Shown here: positions 15,668 through 23,525 of the stretch, piece by piece
Layout: each line of letters opens with the position of its first letter
Numbering within the stretch: the stretch's first letter is position 1
NCBI RefSeq assembly: GCF_017094525.1
Contig: NZ_CP064788.1
Coordinates: 186,001-250,000 of the forward strand
Length of the DNA: 64,000 nucleotides
Source of the DNA: Halapricum desulfuricans
GTDB lineage: Archaea; Halobacteriota; Halobacteria; Halobacteriales; Haloarculaceae
Direction of reading: 5' to 3'
Notes under the pieces: generated by a model
What the model was told of the DNA's origin: nothing
Seen by the model: only the letters and a program-made list of their open reading frames with translations
Databases searched by the model: none
Made by a program: the position numbers and the translations under genes

Positions 15668-16603
15668 ACTACGTTCGTACTTCTCGGTAGTGGGTTTGGA
15701 TTTGTGACGGCACTGTTGGGCGGCCACGGCCAGCCCTTCCTCGTCGGCAATGTAGGTGGCTGTACTGTGACGGATACTGTACGGTGTTAGGTCCCGGTTC
15801 TCCAGGTCCAATCCTGCTTCCTCGGCGACGTTGCGGAAGACGGTACGGAACGAATCCTTGTCGTACCGGTTGCTGTATTTGGTCAGCCAGAGGGCGTCAC
15901 AGTCGTCGTATTTTTCTCGTGTCTCGCGTTCGTCGATCCAGCGCTTGAGGATGGAGACGGTCTCGTTTTTCAGGGCGACGATCCAGTTTTCCCGGTTCCA
16001 GTCCTGCTTTGTCACTTCGTCCTTCGGTTTCTGGAGGCGTTGTGCGAGGTAGGTTTTCCACCGGTCGCGTTCCTCAGGTGCGACGGAGTTGTAGTGGGGG
16101 ACGCTGCCGTATTCCATCGCGGCTTCACGGAGTCGGCGGCGGTCCTGCCGGGTCAGGTAGTCCCGGGGCTGGTAGTTTGTCGACGGGTCGCTGTATTCAA
16201 TCTCGGGATCCCATTCGGTGTCGCTGCCGCGGGCGTGTCGTTTCCACTTGAACAAGGTGCGGGCGGCTTTCTGGTAGTGGCATTTCGTGGATTCTTTGTA
16301 GTCCTGCCGGGCGAGCCACCGCATCCAGGTGTCGGCGTGGTCGGTAGTGAGGTCCTGGATGTAGCGGCCTTTGCGGTCCCAGATGAAGCGATAGAAGATG
16401 TCGAGGCGGTTCATCCGGTTCTTGGCAGTGGTGTAGCTGTATACTTCTGCCTTGGACGGATTCTTGCCGAGGGATAGCATCCATTCGGCGAGTTCGCGGC
16501 GGTGTTCGCGGTAGGTAATCTCTTGTTTGGGGTTGAGGAATTCTTGTGCGTCCTCGGTGACGAGGACAATCCCGTCGACTTTGTTATCGGCGCTATGCGG
16601 CAT
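15653..16603 (-). CDS. Tyrosine recombinase (integrase) with a deleted catalytic segment
   Basis: 316 residues. The N-terminal half (about 1-120) is a SAM-like core-binding domain ('YTTAKNRMNRLDIFYRFIWDRKG', 'KCHYQKAARTLFKWK'). The C-terminal boxes are present: 'YSIRHSTATY' (Box II Arg region) and 'CRHKSKPTTEKY' with the nucleophile Tyr. However, between 'KPKDEVTKQDW' and 'NRENWIVALKN' about 45 residues expected in this haloarchaeal family are missing, including the first catalytic Arg ('LDAGLRPIEVERA'-type) and the beta-hairpin Lys. The extreme C terminus also looks short. The enzyme is therefore probably inactive. It starts 198 bases from the 3' end of tRNA-Thr, the usual place for an island integrase. 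Confidence 0.78.
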   Translation of the reverse strand: MPHSADNKVDGIVLVTEDAQEFLNPKQEITYREHRRELAEWMLSLGKNPSKAEVYSYTTAKNRMNRLDIFYRFIWDRKGRYIQDLTTDHADTWMRWLARQDYKESTKCHYQKAARTLFKWKRHARGSDTEWDPEIEYSDPSTNYQPRDYLTRQDRRRLREAAMEYGSVPHYNSVAPEERDRWKTYLAQRLQKPKDEVTKQDWNRENWIVALKNETVSILKRWIDERETREKYDDCDALWLTKYSNRYDKDSFRTVFRNVAEEAGLDLENRDLTPYSIRHSTATYIADEEGLAVAAQQCRHKSKPTTEKYERSSVDI

Positions 16604-16801
16604 GTTCTCGATCCCTCCGGCTAGAAGCTAGCGATCTGAACCTGCAAAATTTAAATTCCTTTTCCAATATACCTGACTGTTCCACAGAATCGCGTGACAG
16701 CGTCGGGGTAGTCACATTCGAACCACCCTCGCGTCCTTTCACCCTGGTCATTGTTGCAACGACAGATAGTGTGATAACTACCGGATGTAACAGGGAAAGA
16801 G

Positions 16802-16873
16802 AGCCTAGGCCGGGATTTGAACCCGGGCTCTCGTCCTTACCAAGGACGCGCTTTACCGCTAAGCTACCCAGGC
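16802..16873 (-). tRNA. tRNA-Thr (anticodon GGU)
   Basis: 72 nt on the minus strand. Acceptor stem GCCTGGG pairs with CCTAGGC (one G-U), the D arm has AGCTTAGCGGTAAAGCGC, the anticodon stem CGTCC/GGACG encloses loop TTGGTAA with anticodon GGT, and the T arm carries the GTTCAAATC loop. Discriminator base T. CCA is not encoded. Its 3' end faces the defective integrase. Confidence 0.93.
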
Positions 16874-16954
16874 GCGCATCTGTTGGTTACCCCGAGTTGT
16901 CTTTAGGCGTTTCGATTTGGCGGTGGCAGCTGTCGCGCCTCGAGAAGCGTTCGA

Positions 16955-17617
16955 TCAGTGATCGACGGAGGTCCGGACGCCGTCAGTACCGCTGGAATCG
17001 ACGTTCACGACGGTGGTGAGTTGGTCGTGAAGCGTCCGGGGCAGTGATCCGTCAGAAGACTCGTCCCCGAGATCCGTTGCGAGCTCGCGAAGCTGGGGCG
17101 TCGGGCTGACGCCGGCAGCGGTCGCGCCGGCGACGGCGGCCAGTTCGAAGACGTCACGTTCGAGGTTCGCGTCGAGCGATTCGCCGGTCTCACGGGCGAC
17201 GGTCTGATCGCGGCCGAAGGCTCTGACGACCGCGACGGCCTCGTCGCTGGCTTCGGTCCGGGCGAGCAAGTAGAAGCCACGGGCGACGAGGATATCCGCG
17301 ACGAGAATATCGAGGTTGGCCGCATCGCTTTCGCCGGTCGCCCACGGCTGGTCGGCAGCGAGCGTCCGCGTCCGACTGAGACCGACATAGATGAGCTGGA
17401 CGCCGGCCGCTCGCTTGGCGAGCGCGTCGTCGGCGTCGAGATCGGCGGTTGTTCGACCCGAGCGTTCACGGATCGCGTTCGCACACGCGACGGTGAACAC
17501 GCCCGGAGCCATCGACTCCTGGTCGAACAGTTCGCCGATCCGCTCGTAGATGGCCTGCGGGTCGACGTCTTCGACGGCGTCGAGCGCGGCCGCCCGGATC
17601 GCCCCGGCTTCCTGCAT
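16955..17617 (-). CDS. DUF7114-like conserved haloarchaeal protein
   Basis: 220 residues, almost entirely helical and rich in Ala/Asp/Glu, with no membrane segment. It begins with 'AIRAAALDAVEDVDPQAIYE' and has 'GVQLIYVGLSRTRTLA' and 'DILVADILVARGFYLLARTE' blocks. The 'NLDILVADILVARG' helix recalls trans-prenyltransferase-like folds, but no Asp-rich DDxxD motif is present, so it would not be an active prenyltransferase. I recall this as the haloarchaeal family DUF7114; the number is from memory. It is transcribed in the same direction as nadE, about 94 bases downstream of it. Confidence 0.6.
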   Translation of the reverse strand: MQEAGAIRAAALDAVEDVDPQAIYERIGELFDQESMAPGVFTVACANAIRERSGRTTADLDADDALAKRAAGVQLIYVGLSRTRTLAADQPWATGESDAANLDILVADILVARGFYLLARTEASDEAVAVVRAFGRDQTVARETGESLDANLERDVFELAAVAGATAAGVSPTPQLRELATDLGDESSDGSLPRTLHDQLTTVVNVDSSGTDGVRTSVDH

Positions 17618-17711
17618 CGAGTGATGCTAGTGGTGGGACAGGCAAAGACCTTTGGAAACGACCACTCGCTGTCGTTCTGGCGATCGAGTGCCCGTCGGTT
17701 TCGGAACGCAG

Positions 17712-18542
17712 CTAGTACGGCGCGTCGGGACCGGGCGGGACCTGACGCTTGTGTGCGCTGTGTTCGTACAGCGCCCGGACGCGCTCGACGACCGCCTCCT
17801 CGACGCCGATCCCGCGAGCGGTCGCACCGACGGGCACGCCGCCTTCGACGTGCAAGGCGAGGATCGAATCGAGCGTGTCGTACTCGATCCCGAGTTCCTC
17901 TTCGTCGGTCTGACCGACCCACATCCCCGCAGTTGGGGTGCGCGAGGCGACCGATTCGGGGACGCCGACGTGACGGGCGAGCTGGCGCACCTGCTGTTTG
18001 TAGAGGTTGGCGATCGGATGGCAGTCGACCGCGCCGTCGCCGTACTTGGTGAAATAGCCGATCAGCGCTTCCGTCCGGTTGCCCGTCCCGATCACCAGCC
18101 CGTTCTCGGTGTTGGCCACGAGGTAGTTCAGGACCGCTCGCGTTCGGACCCGGACGTTTCCGGCGGCCATCTGGTGATTGCGTCCTTCGGGGTACGCCTC
18201 GAGGAAGGCGTCGACAATCGGGCCGACTTCGATCACGTCGTGCGGGAGTTCGAACGTCTCCGCGACGCGGACGGCGTCACTCATCGTCTCGTCGTCGTTC
18301 ACCTCGCTGGGCATCACCAGCCCGTGGACCCGGTCGGGACCGAGCGCGTCGGCGGCGAGGCCGGCTACGAGGGCGCTGTCGACCCCGCCGGAGATCGCGA
18401 CGACGGCCGTCTCTGTCCCCGCCGCGTCCATCTGTTCTCGGATGAACGCGGTGATGTGCTCGTGTCTGTCCCCGAGTTCCGCGTCGGTCAGCGAGAGATC
18501 GAGCGGTTCCTCGGCCTGTGCGATCGTTTCCTCGTCGGTCAT
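17712..18542 (-). CDS. nadE: NAD(+) synthetase, ammonia-dependent type
   Basis: 276 residues. It catalyses the last step of NAD synthesis, amidation of nicotinate adenine dinucleotide with ATP. The ATP-pyrophosphatase P-loop 'SGGVDSALVAGLA' is near residue 53, followed by 'GLVMPSEVNDDETMSDAV', 'GTGNRTEALIGYFTKYGDGAVDCHPIANLYK' and 'RTPTAGMWVGQTDEEELG' typical of NadE. There is no N-terminal glutaminase (nitrilase) domain, so ammonia is the likely nitrogen donor. ATG at 18542 was chosen because a TATA-like box lies 28 bases upstream. Confidence 0.95.
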   Translation of the reverse strand: MTDEETIAQAEEPLDLSLTDAELGDRHEHITAFIREQMDAAGTETAVVAISGGVDSALVAGLAADALGPDRVHGLVMPSEVNDDETMSDAVRVAETFELPHDVIEVGPIVDAFLEAYPEGRNHQMAAGNVRVRTRAVLNYLVANTENGLVIGTGNRTEALIGYFTKYGDGAVDCHPIANLYKQQVRQLARHVGVPESVASRTPTAGMWVGQTDEEELGIEYDTLDSILALHVEGGVPVGATARGIGVEEAVVERVRALYEHSAHKRQVPPGPDAPY

Positions 18543-18566
18543 GTACGGGGGTTTCGGCACGAACGA

Positions 18567-18573
18567 GTAAATA
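18567..18573 (-). promoter_or_regulatory. TATA-like box of nadE
   Basis: On the minus strand TATTTAC is centred about 28 bases before the nadE ATG at 18542, the spacing expected for a leaderless haloarchaeal transcript. It argues against the in-frame ATG at 18578. Confidence 0.45.
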
Positions 18574-18730
18574 GGCACCCGTCCGCTCGGCAGAACTGGA
18601 CGACCGTCGAACGGTTCGAAACGCTATATTGAAGTGCGACGGCCGTTCAGAAACGTAGTGACGAGCGCGCCGGTGGTGAGCAAATCTGTCGGATTTGCGA
18701 GTCTCGGTGCGATGTGAACGCAGTGAACGA

Positions 18731-18801
18731 GCGCCGGTGGTCTAGTGGTAGGACATGAGCTTCCCAAGCTCATAGCCCGGGTTCAATTCCCGGCCGGCGC
18801 A
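18731..18801 (+). tRNA. tRNA-Gly (anticodon CCC)
   Basis: 71 nt. Acceptor GCGCCGG pairs with CCGGCGC, D-loop contains AGTGGTA, anticodon stem TGAGC/GCTCA encloses TTCCCAA with anticodon CCC, T loop is GTTCAATTC, discriminator A. No intron, CCA not encoded. An A/T-rich element (CTATATTG) about 100 bases upstream may be its promoter. Confidence 0.93.
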
Positions 18802-19035
18802 CTTCTGCGAGGAACGGGCGTGACGAGCGAAGTCGCCAGCGGGAATCGAATCACGCGAGTCCCAGCCCACGACTGATCTCGGCCGCCCCTTCTATAGATT
18901 CGACTACATCACTGATAGATTGATTTGATTGATATTTGAACTACGGATGATGGCAGTTAGAGGGGGCACTACCAGCAACGGACTGTCGAACGCGGCAAAC
19001 GCGAGATTTACAGTGCTCGAAATCTCACGGAGAGT

Positions 19036-19791
19036 GTGCGCGTCGAGAACAGCTTCATTCCGGTTGAGGGCGTCGGCGAGACGACCGAGCGACGCCTCTG
19101 GGAGCAGGGGATCACCCACTGGGAGGAGTTCTACCCGGACGCGGTCGGCGAGACGACCGGCCGACGCATCGAGTCGTTCATCGACCGGGCGAGCGACCGC
19201 CTCCGGGCGGGCGACGCAGACTTCTTCGCCCGGGAGTTCCCCAGCGCTGAGCAGTGGCGGCTGTTCGAGACCTTCCGCGAGAACGCGTGTTTCTTCGACA
19301 TCGAGACGACGGGACTGGACGAACGTCGCAACGAGGTGACGACCGTCAGCGCCCGACTCGGCGACGAGACGACGACGCTCGTGCAGGGCCGCGATCTCCA
19401 TGACGACGCCCTGCGGGACCTGTTTGCCGACGCCGACCTGCTCGTGACCTTCAACGGCAAGCGCTTCGACGTCCCCTTCCTCGAGGCGAACTTCGACGTC
19501 TCGCTGTCGGACACGCCTCACCTCGATCTCATGTATCCCTGTCGTCGCCTGGATCTCACGGGCGGTCTGAAGACCATCGAGGGGGAGATCGGCATCGACC
19601 GCGATCGCCCGGACATCAGCGGCCGGGAAGCGGTCCAGCTGTGGCACCAGTACGAGCGCGGCGACGAATCTGCACTGGAAACGCTCATCTCGTACAATCG
19701 CGAGGACGTCGAGAACCTCGAACCCCTCACGGAACGAGTCAACGAGCGCCTCGAGCGCTCCGTCCTGCCGGAGACGGCGACGCTGCGGTAG
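19036..19791 (+). CDS. RNase H-like exonuclease (YprB/DEDD family)
   Basis: 251 residues with GTG as the likely start. An N-terminal helix-hairpin-helix-like segment ('EGVGETTERRLWEQGITHWEEF', then 'GETTGRRIESFI') could bind DNA. The nuclease domain has the DEDD residues: Asp-Ile-Glu in 'FFDIETTGLD', Asp in 'TFNGKRFDVPFLE', and 'SYNREDVENLEPL' near the end. Bacterial YprB and archaeal relatives are annotated as RNase H-like exonucleases of unknown substrate. The gene stands alone between tRNA-Gly and the convergent rhomboid gene. Upstream sequence (18850-19030) is AT-richer than average. Confidence 0.8.
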   Translation: MRVENSFIPVEGVGETTERRLWEQGITHWEEFYPDAVGETTGRRIESFIDRASDRLRAGDADFFAREFPSAEQWRLFETFRENACFFDIETTGLDERRNEVTTVSARLGDETTTLVQGRDLHDDALRDLFADADLLVTFNGKRFDVPFLEANFDVSLSDTPHLDLMYPCRRLDLTGGLKTIEGEIGIDRDRPDISGREAVQLWHQYERGDESALETLISYNREDVENLEPLTERVNERLERSVLPETATLR

Positions 19792-19826
19792 CGAGACGAC
19801 CCTTCTGTTTCCGGTGGAGATCGGCT

Positions 19827-20438
19827 TTATCGCCGGCTGTAATGTGCCGAGGACGGACCGGTGGACGACCGAAGCAGGTGTCGGCGACCGCTGAGGACGC
19901 CGACCGCGAGACCGGTGAAGTGTGCGATCAGGGCCGTCTGTGGGCCGGCCGTCGCGAGCGTCAGGCCGGCCGCCACCACGAGCAGGAGACCCAGTTGCGC
20001 GACCGGACTGACCGTGATCCCGCCCGCGACGAACTCGGTCAGGCGGTTCCCGCCGAGGACGTAGCCGAACAGCGCGAAGACCGCGCCGCTGGCACCGAGC
20101 ACCGCTGCCCGGTGGTCGAACACGAGCGTCGCGACGGTTACTTCCATCACGCCGGCGACGATCCCGGTCGCGAGGAAGAACGCGTAAAACCGGGCTGGAG
20201 AGGTTTTGCGCTCGAGAAACAGGCCGACGACCACCAGCCCGATCAGGTTCGACAGGAGGTGCCCGGGCCCGCTGTGGGCGAAGACGCTAGTCAACAGCGT
20301 CCAGGGGTTCTCGCCGAGCGGCCAGGCGAGCGCGAGAGCGTAGGGGTCGACGCCGACGATCGCCAGCAGCATCTGTGCGATGCCGACGACGACGGCGAGG
20401 GCAGCCAGCGACAGGGAGGGACTCGAGGGCTCGTCCAT
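19827..20438 (-). CDS. Rhomboid-family intramembrane serine protease
   Basis: 203 residues with about six transmembrane segments. The catalytic dyad is visible: Ser in 'GASGAVFALFG' and His in 'ALIAHFTGLAVG'; the oxyanion-side motif 'HSGPGHLLSNL' also fits. Rhomboids cut membrane-anchored substrates within the bilayer. ATG at 20438 was chosen; a TTG three codons upstream is the alternative. It is downstream of the feo operon on the same strand (54-base gap after the zinc-ribbon gene), so read-through is possible. Confidence 0.88.
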   Translation of the reverse strand: MDEPSSPSLSLAALAVVVGIAQMLLAIVGVDPYALALAWPLGENPWTLLTSVFAHSGPGHLLSNLIGLVVVGLFLERKTSPARFYAFFLATGIVAGVMEVTVATLVFDHRAAVLGASGAVFALFGYVLGGNRLTEFVAGGITVSPVAQLGLLLVVAAGLTLATAGPQTALIAHFTGLAVGVLSGRRHLLRSSTGPSSAHYSRR

Positions 20439-20492
20439 ACCGGCCAAAGGGTGTGGATCGGAAAAAGTGAGGTGGTCGTGCCGACAGCGCGA

Positions 20493-20654
20493 TCAGTCTC
20501 CCGAGCGGATCTTCCGCCCGATTTGCTGGAAGACGTCGTTACAGGCGTCGCAGTTGGCACAGCCGATCTCGCTGCAGTCGATGGCCGCGCCGCAGCGCGG
20601 ACACTGCAGCCCACGGGAGAGATCGAACTCGAAGTCGCAACTCGGACAGATCAT
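20493..20654 (-). CDS. Small zinc-ribbon protein coupled to feoB
   Basis: 53 residues starting at the ATG that overlaps the feoB stop codon (ATGA). Ten cysteines are arranged as CPSC near residue 3, CPRC near residue 17, then Cys-x4-Cys-x2-Cys-x2-Cys, enough for two zinc or one Fe-S site. Size and position after feoB are reminiscent of FeoC in bacteria, which is also a small Cys-containing partner, but there is no sequence similarity I can claim. A role in sensing or assembling the Fe(II) transporter is an inference from translational coupling. Confidence 0.7.
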   Translation of the reverse strand: MICPSCDFEFDLSRGLQCPRCGAAIDCSEIGCANCDACNDVFQQIGRKIRSGD

Positions 20655-22531
20655 AGGATCACCGCCAGCAGGCCACCGACGCCGAAGGCGACGACCCAGG
20701 AGCCGATCCACATCAGTAGCGCGCTCTTTGCGTCCCGTTCCTTGAGGATCATCACCATCGCGAGGATGCAGGGGACGAACAGCGTGATGACGACCAGTCC
20801 GACGAAGGTCTCGGCGGTGGTGAACGCCATGTCGGTCATCCCGGCCGCAGCGAAGTCACGCCGGACCAGTCCCAGCAGGAGGACGCGCGCGAACTCCTGG
20901 GGGAGTCCGACCAGTGCCGTGACCGGCGACAGCGCACGCTGAATCAGGCCGAACCCGCCGACGTATTCGAGCACCGAGATCGCGATCGCGGTCACGCCGA
21001 ACAGCGGGATCGCCTCCCGGAGGAACATCTTCGTCCGGTTGTAGGTCTTCCGGAGGATGTTCCGCGGGCGCGGGACGCGCATCCGCGGAAGCTCGGTCAC
21101 CAGCGGCGTGCTATCGCCGGGAAGCGTCCGGTCGAGGAAGAGCCCGGCGACCCCGAGCACGACCAGCAGGACGCCGAGGTAGCCGAACCACCAGATCAGC
21201 CCCAGGCCGGCGAGCAGTCCCATGATGATCCCGAGCTGGGCAGAGCAGGGCACGGCCAGCCCGAGCAGCGCGGTCGAGATGAGGCGCTCGCGGCGGTTGC
21301 CGACCATTCTGGTCGTGATGACCGCCATTGTCACACAGCCGACGCCGACGATCATCGGGACGATCGCCCGGCCGTTCAGCCCGATCCGGTTGAGCCCGCG
21401 GTCGGTCAGCACGGCCAGCCGGGGGAGCATCCCCGAGTCCTCGAGGATTCCGATCACGAAGTAGAAGGCCACGACCAGCGGCAACAGGACGCCGACGATG
21501 TACTGGACGGTGATCGTCAGCAGGCCGAGGTTGCCGTTGATCAGCATGAATTCGACCGGCTCGGCCCAGCCTGCAGCAGGCAGAAGACTCTCGACGGTGT
21601 TGTTGACGACCGGGTTGTAGTACTCGCCGAACACGATCGTCTCGAGGAAGCCGACGATCTTCTGGGCGACGACAACCCCGATGAAGTAGAATATTCCACC
21701 CAGCATCACGAGCGCGATCGGGGTCCCGGTCAGGGGGTTGAGCATGAGATCGCTGAACCGTTCGGCCCAGGACGAATCGCGCTCCTCGCGAGAGAGGACG
21801 CCGCCGACGATGTCTTCGACGCGGCGACGGCGGTGTCCGTAGACGTCTTCGCGCTGGCCGGTCTCCGCGAGCGCCGGGACGCCGCCGTCGGCGACGACCT
21901 TGCCGGTCGAAACGCGCTCGGCGGTCGGCTCGTCGCCCTCGACCAGCAGCGTCTTCTCCGCGCGCGTGGCCTCCACATCGTCAGGCAACTCGTCGAACCA
22001 CCGTTCGATCGAGGTCGACTCGGGCGCGCGAGCCTCGTCGACGCGGTCGCGCAACTCGTCGATCCCCTCGCCGTCGACCGCGACCGTGGGAACGACCGGG
22101 ACGCCCAGTTCGGCTTCGAGCGCGTCGGCGTCGATGTCGATCCCGTCGGCCTCGGCCTCGTCCATCATGTTCAGCGCGACGACCGTCGGGATCCCCATGT
22201 CGAGCAACTGCAGCGTCAGGAACAGGTCCCGGTTGAGCTGGGTCGCGTCGACGACGTTGACGACCGCGTCGGCTTCGAGAACGATCTCGCGGGTCACTCG
22301 CTCTTCCTCGTCGAAGCTGGAGATCCCGTAGACACCGGGGGTGTCGGTCAGTTTCGCGTCGCCGAAAGCGGCCTCGGTCGTGTCGACGGTCGTTCCCGGG
22401 TAGTTCGAGACGTCGACGTACTGCTCGGCGAGCTCGCCGAAAACGACGCTCTTGCCGACGTTCGGACAGCCGACCAGCGCGACCGTCTCGTCGGCGTCGA
22501 CCTCGTTGTCGCGGGTCTCGTGACAGCTCAT
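20651..22531 (-). CDS. feoB: Ferrous iron transporter FeoB
   Basis: 626 residues. The N-terminal G domain has G1 'GCPNVGKS', the 'NYPGTTVD' switch I, G3 'DTPGVYG' and G4 'NMMDEA'. A charged linker (about residues 160-260) leads to a membrane domain of eight or more helices with two Gate regions, including 'GILEDSGMLPRLAVLTDRG', 'PMIVGVGCVTMAVITTR' and 'AVPCSAQLG'. FeoB imports Fe(II), gated by GTP. Its start overlaps feoA and its stop overlaps the zinc-ribbon gene, so the three form one translationally coupled operon under the DtxR-type box at 22762. Confidence 0.97.
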   Translation of the reverse strand: MSCHETRDNEVDADETVALVGCPNVGKSVVFGELAEQYVDVSNYPGTTVDTTEAAFGDAKLTDTPGVYGISSFDEEERVTREIVLEADAVVNVVDATQLNRDLFLTLQLLDMGIPTVVALNMMDEAEADGIDIDADALEAELGVPVVPTVAVDGEGIDELRDRVDEARAPESTSIERWFDELPDDVEATRAEKTLLVEGDEPTAERVSTGKVVADGGVPALAETGQREDVYGHRRRRVEDIVGGVLSREERDSSWAERFSDLMLNPLTGTPIALVMLGGIFYFIGVVVAQKIVGFLETIVFGEYYNPVVNNTVESLLPAAGWAEPVEFMLINGNLGLLTITVQYIVGVLLPLVVAFYFVIGILEDSGMLPRLAVLTDRGLNRIGLNGRAIVPMIVGVGCVTMAVITTRMVGNRRERLISTALLGLAVPCSAQLGIIMGLLAGLGLIWWFGYLGVLLVVLGVAGLFLDRTLPGDSTPLVTELPRMRVPRPRNILRKTYNRTKMFLREAIPLFGVTAIAISVLEYVGGFGLIQRALSPVTALVGLPQEFARVLLLGLVRRDFAAAGMTDMAFTTAETFVGLVVITLFVPCILAMVMILKERDAKSALLMWIGSWVVAFGVGGLLAVIL

Positions 22532-22761
22532 CTATCGGCCCCCGCTCGCGAGATTTCGATCTCGGCGGCCAGATCGGCCCCGAGTGCCATTTCCGTGCCG
22601 TTGCGCCTGAGAACGATCGGCCCCTTCCGGAGCCGATGGCGACACTCCACGGTTCCGTCCAGAAAACCGAGCCTGAGCAGGCGCGCCCGGACGTCGTCGT
22701 CCGGTACCTGCTCCAGCGAGACGGACTCGCCCGGGGCCGTGTCGGCCAGCACCTCAGTCAT
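22528..22761 (-). CDS. feoA: FeoA, SH3-like partner of FeoB
   Basis: 77 residues with the SH3-like FeoA fold: 'VSLEQVPDDDVRARLLRLGFLDG' followed by 'KGPIVLRRNGTEMALGADLAAEIEI'. FeoA binds FeoB on the cytosolic side and supports ferrous iron uptake. It overlaps feoB by four bases. The ATG at 22761 is directly adjacent to a TTAGGT-CC-ACCTAA palindrome, so occupancy of that site would block transcription or translation initiation. Confidence 0.93.
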   Translation of the reverse strand: MTEVLADTAPGESVSLEQVPDDDVRARLLRLGFLDGTVECRHRLRKGPIVLRRNGTEMALGADLAAEIEISRAGADR

Positions 22762-22775
22762 TTAGGTCCACCTAA
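22762..22775 (-). promoter_or_regulatory. DtxR/IdeR-type operator at feoA
   Basis: TTAGGTCCACCTAA is a 6-2-6 inverted repeat that begins one base before the feoA start codon. It matches the TTAGG...CCTAA consensus of DtxR-family metal regulators (Idr1/Idr2, SirR in haloarchaea). With a promoter in the AT-richer sequence to 22800 it would repress feoAB when iron is plentiful. Confidence 0.7.
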
Positions 22776-22872
22776 CTGAAGATAGCCAACCAAAGGGGTA
22801 AAGAAAGGGCGACGGTTCCCAGGCGCTGAAAACAGATATTGACAATTGTGTAGAATTCGGCCAGCCAAAACC

Positions 22873-23331
22873 ATGCGGCAGTGCGGTTTTGTGTACGACA
22901 GTGCAAGCAAGATTGTGACGAGTGGCACCTACACGCTGTTGATCGAGCTGCCCGAGTCGGTGACGATCACGTTCGGGGCGGCCGGCGAGCGCGAACTGGC
23001 GGCCGGAACGTATGCCTACACCGGCAGCGCGTTCGGCCCGGGTGGGTTCTCCCGGATCGATCGCCACCGACGAGTGGCGAGTGGCGAAAACGACGCGCGC
23101 CACTGGCATGTCGATTACCTGCTCGGCCATCCGGGCACGCGGATCGTCGAGGTCGTCCGCTCGGCCGAGGCCGACATCGAGTGTGCGGTCAGCCGGCGTC
23201 TGGCCGGCGAGCCGATCGAGGGGGTCGGTGCGTCGGACTGCGACTGTAACAGCCATCTGGTGTACGGCGGCGAGGGCGAAGCGTTTCCGGACGAAGTTCG
23301 GCGGACACACGCGAGTGCGCGAAACGATTGA
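22873..23331 (+). CDS. DUF123 (GIY-YIG-like) protein
   Basis: 152 residues from the ATG at 22873, nine codons inside a slightly longer frame. The DUF123 pattern is clear: 'GTYTLLIEL', 'AAGTYAYTGSAFGPGG' (the GIY-YIG-like core), 'RIDRHRRVASGENDARHWHVDYLLGH', then 'ECAVSRRLAG' and 'GASDCDCNSHLVY'. DUF123 is sometimes fused to endonuclease III and is placed in the GIY-YIG nuclease superfamily, but activity has not been proven for the free-standing archaeal form. It is divergent from feoA. Confidence 0.85.
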   Translation: MRQCGFVYDSASKIVTSGTYTLLIELPESVTITFGAAGERELAAGTYAYTGSAFGPGGFSRIDRHRRVASGENDARHWHVDYLLGHPGTRIVEVVRSAEADIECAVSRRLAGEPIEGVGASDCDCNSHLVYGGEGEAFPDEVRRTHASARND

Positions 23332-23426
23332 GTTCGTAGAACGACTCGAGACCTAAGACGGCTTTCGTTCGCCGGAAATCGTTGCGAGGGATCGCGTCGC
23401 TACTCTCGAATTAGTCGCCAGAGAAG

Positions 23427-23499
23427 TAGTCCTGGGAGGATTCGAACCTCCGTCGAGGGCCCCAGAAGCCCGCATGATTGGCCACTACACCACAGGACT
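23427..23499 (-). tRNA. tRNA-Gln (anticodon CUG)
   Basis: 73 nt on the minus strand. Acceptor AGTCCTG pairs with CAGGACT, the D region has GGTGTAGTGGCCAATCA, the anticodon loop TTCTGGG within GGGC/GCCC gives anticodon CTG, and the T arm is GGAGGTTCGAATCCTCC. Discriminator A. No intron. Confidence 0.9.
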
Positions 23500-23525
23500 G
23501 CATTCGACAGAATGCCGTGGGTTTA

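Noticed and set aside
16040-16477. Plus-strand frame opposite the integrase
   Set aside because: Val/Gly-rich shadow; the integrase strand has clear recombinase boxes.
18802-19035. Possible small gene after tRNA-Gly
   Set aside because: Short frames only, no start with promoter or conserved composition; treated as intergenic.
22762-23310. Minus-strand frame opposite the DUF123 gene
   Set aside because: The DUF123 protein on the plus strand has clear conserved motifs; the minus-strand frame has none and would run through the feoA operator.
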